From Candidatus Altimarinota bacterium (GTDB lineage Bacteria > Patescibacteriota > Gracilibacteria > BD1-5 > UBA6164), in the NCBI GenBank assembly GCA_027066255.1, contig JAMOOA010000166.1, positions 1 through 5,923 on the forward strand: 5,923 nucleotides of DNA, in the 5' to 3' direction. The first letter of the stretch is position 1, and the number at the start of each line of letters is the position of its first letter. The translations under genes were made by a program, and so were the position numbers. Positions 1-5,923 of this stretch are shown piece by piece. The notes under the pieces are model-generated. The model made no database searches. It worked only from the letters and a program-made list of their open reading frames with translations, and had not been told where the DNA came from.

Positions 1-1536
1 AAACTTCGCAGAATCTTCGTGTTGCATGACGTTCCATGCTTCATCGATAACCAGGAGCCTCTTCTTTCTCGAGCTACGAACTTTGTTCCAGATGTGATTG
101 AGGATAACATACATCGTTGTAGGTCTGAGTATATCATCGAGATCTCTTACTGAAAACACCTGTAGACCTTCGTGGAGATCTACGTTTGTATGCTTTGAGA
201 ATATTCCAGAAAATATCCCGGTTGTGTATTTTTCTAACCTTGTGAGGAGTGATTTTGCCCCATCCATCGTTTCAAGAACATCTTGGAGATCTTTCATGAT
301 AGGGATTTCTTTTCCTACAGCATCATCATCTTCAAGAGTTATACCCTTCAGACTATAAGTGGTAATAAGTCCTTTCTCCATGATAGATTCCTCTTCTGCA
401 GTCATCTTTCCGAGCATGAGGTTCATGAGTCATAGAAGATTGATAATAGAGGATCTGAGGAGATCACCAGGCTTTGCTTCATGATCTTTCATCCCAAGAG
501 GGAGGTCAAAAGGGTTGATCCTTTCTTCTGAATTGAGACTTACATCGAGATAACTTCCTCCAACAGTATCTACCAGAGGCCTATATTCGTTTTCTGGATC
601 AATAACAATAACATCAGTTCCCATCATGAGAGTTCTGAGTATTTCGAGTTTTACCGCAAATGACTTACCAGAACCAGATTTCGCAAAAACGCACATATTT
701 GCATTTTCGGTTTTGAATCTATCAAAGAGTATGAGCGAGTTGTTGTGAGTATTAATTCCATAGAGGATACCGTCATCATGTGTGAGAGTAGAAGAAGAAA
801 ATGGAAATGTTGTAGAAAGACCACCAGTAGAGATGTTTCTATAGACCCCCAACTCGTCTTTTGCAAATGGGCCAGTAGAAATAAATCATTGTTCTGCTCT
901 AAGGTAACATTGCTTCTGGAGAACATTTCTTCCTGCGAGGATAGTCTCTATGTCTTTTCCTATTCTATTGAGTCTTTCCTCATCTTCAGCATATATAGTT
1001 ATATAGAGGCCAAAATGAAAGTATTTTTCTATTCCACGAACGAGTTTTTGACGAAGCTCTTCAACATCCTGTATCTGTGCCTCGAGTCCAGGATCATTTA
1101 TGAGTCCTTTCTCAGCATTCATACTTCTCTCAGAATTGAGCTGAGTCAGTCTTTTCTTCAGGTATTTTTGTATATATGCAGATTCTATAGGGTAGATATA
1201 GAGACTCATATCGAACTTTACATCCCAGTTTACTATAGGGGAGAGCCAGTTTCCTTCTAGGAAGTTAGGGTAAGAATATATAAAGAAGGTTTTTACAAAG
1301 GTGTTGTTGATCCTGAGTTTATCTGATTGCACTTTCATGAACGCAGGAGAGATGACATCTTTTATATATGCAAGAGCTTCTTTATAATCTTTCTCAGCTT
1401 CAAGTATTTTTTTCTCTTCAGATTTATCTTTCTTTTCTCCTTTTTTTGGAGTATCTTTTTTTATATTGCTTCATTTTTCTTGTAAAAATCCAGACACATC
1501 TCATGAATACCTCTTCTTTACGAGTTTGAGAAGCAT
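1..1536 (-). CDS. VirB4/TraC-family type IV secretion ATPase, C-terminus cut by window edge
   Basis: This is probably the cytoplasmic ATPase that powers a conjugation-like type IV secretion system. Read with UGA as Gly, the frame is open from the left edge. Numbered from the ATG at 1536, the 512 visible residues comprise a short N-terminus with a Lys/Glu-rich charged stretch (about 25-52), a VirB4-like N-terminal domain (about 60-250), Walker A AKSGSGKSF (285-293, K291), a VIVIDPENEY strand, an INPFDLP motif, and Walker B LLVIDEAW (D498, E499). Known VirB4 proteins run to about 600-850 residues, so the C-terminal part is missing. The first Walker A residue is Ala rather than Gly. Four UGAs lie in frame, at 1501-1503, 1471-1473, 886-888 and 430-432. 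The start is uncertain: an in-frame GTG at 1564-1566 would add 10 residues, and an in-frame TAA at 1615-1617 limits any further extension. No clear ribosome-binding site is visible. The family assignment is firm; the exact system is not known because no partner genes are in view. Confidence 0.85.
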
Positions 1537-1580
1537 CTCTTGGCTAGAGGCTTTTTGTTTTTCCACAGGTGTTTTGAAGA

Positions 1581-1616
1581 TAAAAAATAAACCCAATTCT
1601 ATATTGAGTTTATTTT
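1581..1616 (-). terminator. Intrinsic terminator after the phosphatase gene
   Basis: Arms 1584-1597 and 1603-1616 form a 14-bp stem with a 5-nt loop. In the minus-strand RNA the one imperfect position (1593/1607) becomes a G-U pair, and the 3' arm runs into six U residues (complement of 1582-1587). On the plus strand that position is a C/A mismatch, so the signal fits minus-strand transcription. It lies 70 nt past the phosphatase stop and only 15-45 nt before the possible starts of the VirB4-like gene. Confidence 0.7.
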
Positions 1617-1631
1617 AATATCTGGGAGTCT

Positions 1632-1667
1632 TTTGTAAAGGAGTGCTGTTGCTTTAGGCTTTACAAA
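1632..1667. repeat. Perfect 9-bp inverted repeat with 18-nt spacer
   Basis: TTTGTAAAG (1632-1640) and CTTTACAAA (1659-1667) are exact reverse complements. The repeat begins 19 nt past the phosphatase stop codon. No U-tract follows on either strand, so it does not look like a terminator. It could be an operator for a dimeric regulator, an mRNA 3'-end hairpin, or chance in AT-rich DNA. Confidence 0.55.
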
Positions 1668-1685
1668 TAATGCTTTTGTCGAGTA

Positions 1686-2888
1686 TTAATTATCCCAATT
1701 CCATTCTGTAACAAGTTCTTTTGGAAGACTTTCGGAGTAATCTTTGGTGATGTCATAATCATCAGGCTTGTATTGAATAACAGCAAGAGTGATGTCATCT
1801 AGTTGTGTATGCTTGTATCCCATAAATTTAGAGAGCTCTACAGATATATTCTTAAAAACAGATTTTGCTGTCTTGTATCACTTTCCTGGCATTTCAGGAG
1901 CACTTTCAATCACTTCCATGAGCCTATCTTCTCCAAACATTCTTTCTTCTCCATTTTTTTCAGGGAGATTTATAGACTCTGTTATACCATCACTGTAAAG
2001 TACAACGATATCATTTTTTTCAAAAGACACTCTTCTTTCCTTGAGAAGTTTATGGATATTCTTTGTCATTCATAGAGCTACTCCACCAGACTTTATCTTG
2101 AAGCATTTCTTTTGTTCAAATTTATATATCATGAGATATTCATGTCATGCTCCAGTCATATAAAGTTTTTTCTCATCTTCGTTCCATCTTAGTAGAAGCA
2201 TAGACATAAGAAGATTCGCCTTAACACGAGGTTTGATACTATCATTAGTATACGCAAGTATATTGTTTCACTTTACAGTGACTTTACAATATGCATGAAC
2301 CAGGGCATTTACCATCATCATTATAAAACCTGCCCCAACACCATGCCCAGTGGCATCTCAAACATATATATAATAATTTTCTCACTGCTTAATTACATCA
2401 TAACTATCTCCTCCTATTTCTTTAGCTGATTTCGATTTTGCTACGATATTTAAAGAAGGGATATCTTTTATTTTCTTTAACAAAAGCTTTTCTTGTATTT
2501 CACGAGCCAGATCTACTTCTGATTTAATTTCTTTACCATGAATAAACTCTCATTTTATATTTTTGAGAGTATTGAGAGTCTTACTAAAAAAGAGTAGTAT
2601 ATAATTGAGATGAGGATTACTGGTTCTTGCGAATTGTATATCTTTATCTTTTAGCGATCCTACTAGGAACTTTTTAATAGTATATTCAAGATGTATAACA
2701 GGGGCTTCGTAAAACCTCTTGATGAGAAATGATATGGAAATGAATTCCATGATACCAAGTAAAGTAAAAAACAAATATCCTGAAATAGAGGATCACTCAA
2801 AAAAAGATGTGAGGTACATTCCGAGAATGAGGGTTCCTACGGTAATAGAGAGAATGAGTATGTATACGAGCTTAAAGAAGCTTTTCAT
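1686..2888 (-). CDS. Membrane-anchored PP2C/SpoIIE-type serine/threonine phosphatase
   Basis: This is a predicted metal-dependent protein phosphatase of the SpoIIE/RsbU class, whose known members dephosphorylate Ser/Thr on partner proteins such as anti-sigma-factor antagonists. Read with UGA as Gly it is 400 residues ending in TAA. Two hydrophobic segments (about 7-30 and 35-56) anchor it in the membrane, followed by a linker (about 57-115) and the catalytic domain (about 120-385). Family motifs appear in order: GGDSYD (159-164, D161), GDATGHG (177-183, D178), GAGH (246-249), LYSDGITE (D300) and DDIT (D364, D365). These include the Asp residues expected to bind Mn/Mg. Eight UGAs are in frame, at residues 32, 114, 169, 177, 207, 248, 273 and 337; those at 177 and 248 encode motif glycines. 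No PAS, GAF or HAMP sensor domain is evident. The ATG at 2888 is chosen because it precedes the first membrane helix; upstream there is only a weak TTAGG. It is divergent from ftsA. Its substrate is unknown. Confidence 0.9.
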
Positions 2889-2919
2889 ATAGCCTAAAAA
2901 TCAGATATATATATAGTCT

Positions 2920-2925
2920 ATAATA
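2920..2925 (-). promoter_or_regulatory. Possible -10 box for the phosphatase gene
   Basis: TATTAT on the minus strand lies about 31 nt upstream of the phosphatase ATG. No good -35 sits at the expected distance; a TTGCAT further upstream is too close. The surrounding ATATAT run makes a chance match likely. Confidence 0.2.
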
Positions 2926-2973
2926 CTTTTGTTTTAAATGCAAAAAACAGACTTATGAAAATGTTTTTAACAC

Positions 2974-2991
2974 AACTTGTCCTAACAAGTT
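2974..2991. repeat. Short hairpin AACTTGT-CCTA-ACAAGTT
   Basis: Two perfect 7-nt arms flank a 4-nt loop, followed on the plus strand by TTT. This is the tightest of the three CTTGT/ACAAG inverted repeats in the divergent region. The U-run is too short for a convincing terminator, and an operator is equally possible. Confidence 0.5.
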
Positions 2992-3018
2992 TTGATATGG
3001 TCTAAAACAAAATATAAT
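2992..3018 (+). promoter_or_regulatory. Candidate sigma-70-type promoter for ftsA
   Basis: TTGATA (2992-2997) and a perfect TATAAT (3013-3018) are separated by 15 nt, slightly short of the usual 16-18. A transcript would start near 3025 and carry a leader of roughly 105 nt before the ftsA ATG, containing the third CTTGT/ACAAG repeat. AT-rich context lowers confidence. Confidence 0.35.
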
Positions 3019-3096
3019 TCTTGTGTATTAAAAAAAGAAACAAGACGAGAAAAGCCTCAAAATAGAGAAAATTCTTGTATAAAAAAATAGTACAAG
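3016..3096. repeat. Two imperfect direct repeats containing CTTGT/ACAAG inverted repeats
   Basis: Copy one (3016-3044) and copy two (3070-3096) both read AATTCTTGT, then AT and a run of seven A, then end in ACAAG. They are 29 and 27 nt long and offset by 54 bp. Within each, CTTGT pairs with ACAAG: TCTTGT 3019-3024 with ACAAGA 3040-3045, and CTTGTA 3074-3079 with TACAAG 3091-3096. Arrayed inverted repeats upstream of a gene suggest regulator binding sites, but the function is not shown. Confidence 0.5.
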
Positions 3097-3123
3097 TTAA
3101 ATATTCCCATAAATAAAAAAACT

Positions 3124-3129
3124 TATAAT
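3124..3129 (+). promoter_or_regulatory. TATAAT directly abutting the ftsA start codon
   Basis: The hexamer ends on the base before ATG and there is no Shine-Dalgarno upstream. A normal -10 would place transcription start inside the gene, so this may be an A/T-rich translation-start context rather than a promoter. The same arrangement precedes ftsZ and nusA. Confidence 0.35.
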
Positions 3130-4362
3130 ATGTGATCAGAAAATATAATTACATCGATAGATATAGGGTCTTCAAAAATAAGAACAGTAATAGGAACCTT
3201 CTCTGAGGAAAGTTCACGTGATTTTAATGTATTAGGAATAGGAGTTACCACTTCTTATGCTATTAGAAAGGGGAATATCCTCGATATGGAGGAGTTTAAA
3301 AGTAATCTCGATAAATCTCTCGAAGAAGCAGAAAAAATGGCATGAGAACAAATATCTGGAGTGTACCTTTCTTTTAATTCATCTTCTTTTGATGTTATTA
3401 GTAGTAAGGGAATTATCGCTATCTCAGGAGACGAGATAACTTCAGAAGATGTTGATAGAGTTCTGGATATGGCAAAAAATGGTGTAGATTTACCAAATAG
3501 AGAGATACTCAAAGTTATTCCAGAGTATTTCATCGTTGATCTTGAAGAAGGAGTCAAAAATCCACTAGGGATGTCTGCAAGAAAACTAGAGGTGGTTGCT
3601 CATATATTTTCAATGAATAGAAATATATTAGGAAATATTAGAAAAGCAGTAGGTGATGTAGGAATAGAAATATACGATACACTTCCAAACCTCCTTGCAT
3701 CTCCAGAATGAATACTTACTAAAAGACAAAAAGAACTTGGAGTTGTTTGTGTTGATATAGGAGCATCAACGACGTGAGTAACTATCTATGAAGAATGAGT
3801 ACTCAAGTTTTCTTCTGTGATTCCTATAGGAGGAGACAGTGTTACTAATGATATAGCGCTAGGTGTGAGAACTTCTATCGATATAGCAGAGAAACTTAAA
3901 ATTGACCATGCAGTACTTTTGCTATGAGAAGATACCTCTCATGATATAGATATAGACTTATCTATGATTGCTTCGAATGATGAAGGGACAGTTTCTTCTC
4001 AGTATTTGACTCAAATTGCAACAGCTCGTTATGAAGAAATATTTTTCTTTATAAGGGAGGAGCTGAGAAAGGTTTGAAGAGATGGTATGCTTCCAGAATG
4101 AGCAATACTTGTTGGTGGAGGAGCAAAAGCAAATGGTCTTGTAGAGGTAGCAAAAGACATACTCAGACTTCCTGTGTTTATAGGGCTTCCAGTTGAAAAA
4201 GAGTCGCTTAGCGATACGTCTATTAGTGATCCTGTTTTTGCATCTGTTATTGGAAGCATGATATTTGCAAACAAGTATTCAAGTGAGAATATGCCATTTT
4301 CACTGAATATAGGAGGAATGTTTAGCTCTATTGTGAAAGTGTTTAAAAAGATTCTTCCGTAG
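3130..4362 (+). CDS. ftsA: Cell division protein FtsA
   Basis: FtsA is the actin-like ATP-binding protein that tethers FtsZ filaments to the inner membrane and recruits later division proteins. With UGA as Gly it is 410 residues, normal for the family, ending in TAG. Visible features are phosphate-1 IDIGSSK (10-16, D11), an FtsA-specific 1C domain (about 78-165, with EITSEDVDRVL and IPEYFIVD), phosphate-2 VDIGASTTG (208-216, D209), IPIGGDSVTNDIA from 231, and the adenosine motif VGGGAKANG from 328. The C-terminal amphipathic helix MFSSIVKVFKKIL (397-409) is the expected membrane-targeting sequence. Eight UGAs are in frame, at residues 2, 72, 194, 216, 223, 266, 316 and 324; the one at 216 is the phosphate-2 glycine. 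The start is ATG followed immediately by TGA, chosen because phosphate-1 sits 10 residues in, as in other FtsA proteins. ftsZ follows after 75 nt. Confidence 0.96.
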
Positions 4363-4374
4363 GATAGAAAAACA

Positions 4375-4397
4375 GTCATTATGAATCGGACAATGAC
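4375..4397. repeat. Weak inverted repeat between ftsA and ftsZ
   Basis: GTCATT (4375-4380) and AATGAC (4392-4397) are 6-nt complementary arms around an 11-nt loop, 12 nt past the ftsA stop. A T-rich stretch starts about 10 nt later, which is too far for a standard terminator. It may be chance. Confidence 0.25.
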
Positions 4398-4431
4398 ACA
4401 ACAAAATTTATATTTTTTATTATTAAAGTCG

Positions 4432-4437
4432 TATATT
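4432..4437 (+). promoter_or_regulatory. TATATT directly abutting the ftsZ start codon
   Basis: This A/T hexamer ends immediately before the ATG at 4438, as at ftsA and nusA, and again there is no purine-rich ribosome-binding site. It supports 4438 as the start over the in-frame ATG at 4381. Confidence 0.35.
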
Positions 4438-5637
4438 ATGGTTAAAAGAGAAGATAAACTCAAATCACTCCTCGGAGGGAAAAGTAAGAAAGTTGAAAGT
4501 GTTGGGCCTATGGAAATAAATCTCAATGGAGGAATATCTCCAGTAGCAAAGATAAAAGTTGTATGAGTGGGAGGAGGATGACAAAATGCAGTAAATAGGA
4601 TGATCGAGTGAGGACTTGAAGGAGTTGAGTTTATCGCAATGAATACTGATGTTCAATCTCTCTTTAATTCTCTTGCTGATAACAAAATCAATATCGGAAA
4701 AGTTATTACTGGAGGGCTTGGTGCCGGAAGTGATCCTGAAGTAGGAAAAAAGGCAGCAGAAGAATCAAGAGATGAAATAGAGACAGCACTTGATGGAGCT
4801 GATATGGTCTTTATCACTTGTGGGCTTGGTGGAGGAACGGGAACAGGGGCTGCTCCTGTTGTTGCTGAAATAGCGAAAGAAATGGGAGCTCTTACTGTTT
4901 GAGTTGTTACTAGGCCATTTAGTTTTGAGGGACAGAACAGGATGACTAAATCGATGGATGGATATGACCTTCTTAAAGAAAAAGTAGATACGCTTATCAC
5001 GATCCCAAATGATAGGATCCTTTCTATTATTGATAAAAAGACTCCTCTCCTTGATGCTTTCTCTATCGTAGATGAAGTACTGAATCAATGAGTACAAGGG
5101 ATATCAGATCTTATAACACAACCAGGACTCATAAATGTCGATTTTGCCGATGTGAGATCAGTAATGAACAGCGCAGGTTCTTCTCTTATGGGAATTGGAT
5201 ATGGAAGCTGAGAAAATAGAGCTGTAGAGGCAGCAAGAGCAGCTATAGATAGCCCTCTTCTTGATCTTTCTATTGCTGGAGCGCAAGGACTCCTTTTCAA
5301 TATAACGGGAGGAACAGATTTGAGTATGTTTGAAGTGGACGAAGCAGCAAAGATTATCACAGAATCAGTCCATAGTGATGCAAACATTATATTTGGTGCA
5401 ACCATCAGAGAAGACTACGAGGGAGAACTCAAAATAACAGTGGTTGCAACAGGATTTGACGAAACATCAAATAAGAAATTTGTACAAGAAAAATCAGAAG
5501 CTATGAAATCAGGAAGTGTATTCGGAAGAAAGAGCCTTTCAGATTCAAGAATTATCCCATCTTCTCCAAAAACAACTACGGGAGGAGTCGATCAAGATGA
5601 CCTCGATATACCAACGTTTTTGAGAAAGAAAAAATAG
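4438..5637 (+). CDS. ftsZ: Cell division GTPase FtsZ
   Basis: FtsZ is the tubulin homologue that polymerises with GTP into the midcell division ring. With UGA as Gly it is 399 residues, ending in TAG. Motifs are in order: G-loop GVGGGGQNAVNRM from residue 43, MNTD, the tubulin signature GGGTGTG (131-137), [10 protein letters not shown], the T7 catalytic loop NVDFADV (D235, D238), and [11 protein letters not shown] near 256-266. A short variable linker (about 343-386) leads to the conserved tail [13 protein letters not shown] (387-399), the site that binds FtsA in other bacteria. Six UGAs are in frame, at residues 43, 48, 58, 155, 218 and 258; those at 43, 48, 155 and 258 are family-invariant glycines, strong evidence for the code. 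About 40 residues precede the G-loop. An in-frame ATG at 4381 would add 19 more hydrophobic/polar residues and is less likely. It is probably co-transcribed with ftsA and is followed by a terminator. Confidence 0.98.
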
Positions 5638-5638
5638 T

Positions 5639-5665
5639 TTGCTTTTTATGTAAGAAGAATATAAT
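5639..5665 (+). promoter_or_regulatory. Candidate promoter just after ftsZ, upstream of the hairpin
   Basis: TTGCTT (5639-5644) and a perfect TATAAT (5660-5665) are 15 nt apart, the same spacing as the ftsA candidate. Transcription would begin near 5672 and enter the hairpin at 5683, so this promoter could only serve nusA through read-through. Confidence 0.3.
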
Positions 5666-5682
5666 ACATCTGTAACTTAAGG

Positions 5683-5719
5683 GAAACGAGGATTTGCAAA
5701 GCAAGTTCTCGTTTCTTTT
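5683..5719 (+). terminator. Strong intrinsic terminator between ftsZ and nusA
   Basis: Arms 5683-5697 and 5701-5715 form a continuous 15-bp stem (two G-U pairs) closed by an AAA loop; the outer 8 bp GAAACGAG/CTCGTTTC are perfect. It is followed by UUUU at 5716-5719 and an A/T-rich tract, giving a plus-strand terminator. No U-tract follows on the minus strand. It ends the ftsAZ transcript and may also attenuate nusA. Confidence 0.85.
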
Positions 5720-5741
5720 AAAAAATATTTATTACATTATA

Positions 5742-5747
5742 TATAAT
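5742..5747 (+). promoter_or_regulatory. TATAAT one base before the nusA start codon
   Basis: This perfect hexamer is separated from ATG by a single T, the third such case in the window. No -35-like sequence lies at the right distance (it would fall in the A-run after the terminator), and there is no Shine-Dalgarno. Confidence 0.35.
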
Positions 5748-5748
5748 T

Positions 5749-5923
5749 ATGTTCGACGTAAAAAAGATACAAGCAGCTATAAATATGATAGCAGCAGAAA
5801 AAAAACTTCCAAAAGAGAAGTTGGTAGAAGTGATAGAGTCAGCTATTAAAACAGCCTATAAGAAAGACTATGGAAACAGAGATGAGGAAGTAAATGTAAG
5901 CTTTGATCTAGAATCAGGAGAGT
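5749..5923 (+). CDS. nusA: Transcription termination/antitermination factor NusA, N-terminal fragment
   Basis: NusA binds RNA polymerase near the RNA exit channel and modulates pausing, intrinsic termination and antitermination. Only the first 58 codons are in the window and the frame is open at the right edge. The visible part matches the NusA N-terminal domain: an initial helix, EKKLPKEKLVEVIESAI, then the family hallmark AYKKDYG (residues 36-42), followed by the start of a beta strand, VNVSFDLESG. No in-frame UGA occurs in this stretch. The ATG at 5749 gives the usual short N-terminus before the first helix. It lies 30 nt past a strong terminator, so it needs its own promoter or regulated read-through. 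S1 and KH domains should follow outside the window. Confidence 0.88.
   Translation, partial: MFDVKKIQAAINMIAAEKKLPKEKLVEVIESAIKTAYKKDYGNRDEEVNVSFDLESGE

Larger units (their letters stand above)
2889..3129. other. Divergent intergenic control region between phosphatase and ftsA
   Basis: These 241 bp of very AT-rich DNA separate two genes transcribed away from each other, so promoters for both should lie here. The region holds several TATAAT-like hexamers, three CTTGT/ACAAG inverted repeats and an imperfect direct repeat, each listed separately. I see no open gene and no tRNA-like fold in it. Confidence 0.7.

Noticed and set aside
2901..2920. ATATAT run as a microsatellite or origin-type AT element
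   Set aside because: The run is short and imperfect and fits ordinary promoter-region composition. No DnaA-box-like cluster is nearby.
2974..2993. AACTTGT/ACAAGTT hairpin as a terminator
   Set aside because: The stem is only 7 bp with low GC and is followed by just three T. It also lies between divergent genes, where no transcript would end.
2974..3096. CRISPR array
   Set aside because: There are only two imperfect 27-29 nt units with an A-rich interior, no regular spacers and no cas genes in the window.
3130..4362. ftsA as a pseudogene broken by eight stop codons
   Set aside because: All interruptions are TGA, none is TAA or TAG, there is no frameshift, and every domain is present in order. 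The other long genes show the same pattern, so recoding explains it.
4381..4437. Upstream ATG at 4381 as the ftsZ start
   Set aside because: It is in frame but would give an unusually long leader of about 60 residues before the G-loop. The ATG at 4438 has the same abutting A/T hexamer as ftsA and nusA. It is kept only as an alternative.
4653..5000. Antisense open frame over ftsZ, and similar antisense frames over ftsA and the VirB4-like gene
   Set aside because: These have Ser/Pro-rich or low-complexity translations, no recognisable domain, and lie wholly opposite well-supported genes. They are shadows of the real coding strand.
4438..5637. UGA read as tryptophan or selenocysteine
   Set aside because: Trp or Sec at FtsZ residues 43, 48, 155 and 258 would replace invariant glycines. 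Trp is already encoded by TGG in the window, and so many sites without SECIS-like hairpins excludes selenocysteine.

Overview
The window comes from a bacterium that reads UGA as glycine (genetic code 25). This points to the candidate phyla Absconditabacteria (SR1) or Gracilibacteria (BD1-5) of the Patescibacteria/CPR; the sequence alone does not separate the two. Read with the standard code, every large gene except the short nusA fragment is broken by in-frame TGA. With TGA as Gly, four long reading frames open, and the TGAs fall at invariant glycines of FtsZ, FtsA and a SpoIIE-type phosphatase. I count 26 in-frame TGAs: 4 in the virB4-like gene, 8 in the phosphatase, 8 in ftsA and 6 in ftsZ. 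All three complete genes end in TAA or TAG, and Trp is written TGG. The DNA is AT-rich and most starts lack a recognisable Shine-Dalgarno sequence.

Left half, minus strand. Positions 1-1536 hold the N-terminal part of a VirB4/TraC-family secretion ATPase, cut by the window edge just after Walker B. Upstream of it lie an intrinsic terminator (about 1581-1616) and a separate inverted repeat (1632-1667). Next comes a 400-residue membrane-anchored PP2C/SpoIIE-type serine phosphatase (1686-2888).

Middle. A 241-bp divergent intergenic region (2889-3129) carries promoter-like hexamers and three CTTGT/ACAAG inverted repeats, two of them inside an imperfect direct repeat 54 bp apart.

Right half, plus strand. 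ftsA (3130-4362) and ftsZ (4438-5637) are complete. FtsA is the actin-like membrane anchor and FtsZ the tubulin-like GTPase of the division ring, and both the FtsA amphipathic tail and the FtsZ C-terminal FtsA-binding peptide are present. A strong hairpin terminator (5683-5719) follows, then the first 58 codons of nusA (5749 to the window end).

FtsA and FtsZ form the core division module. The divergent phosphatase shares their control region, and SpoIIE of Bacillus is a known FtsZ-ring partner, so a division link is possible but unproven here. The least routine observations are the TATAAT/TATATT hexamers that abut the ATG of all three plus-strand genes with 0-1 nt spacing, and the promoter-hairpin-nusA arrangement, which could be an attenuator controlled by NusA.
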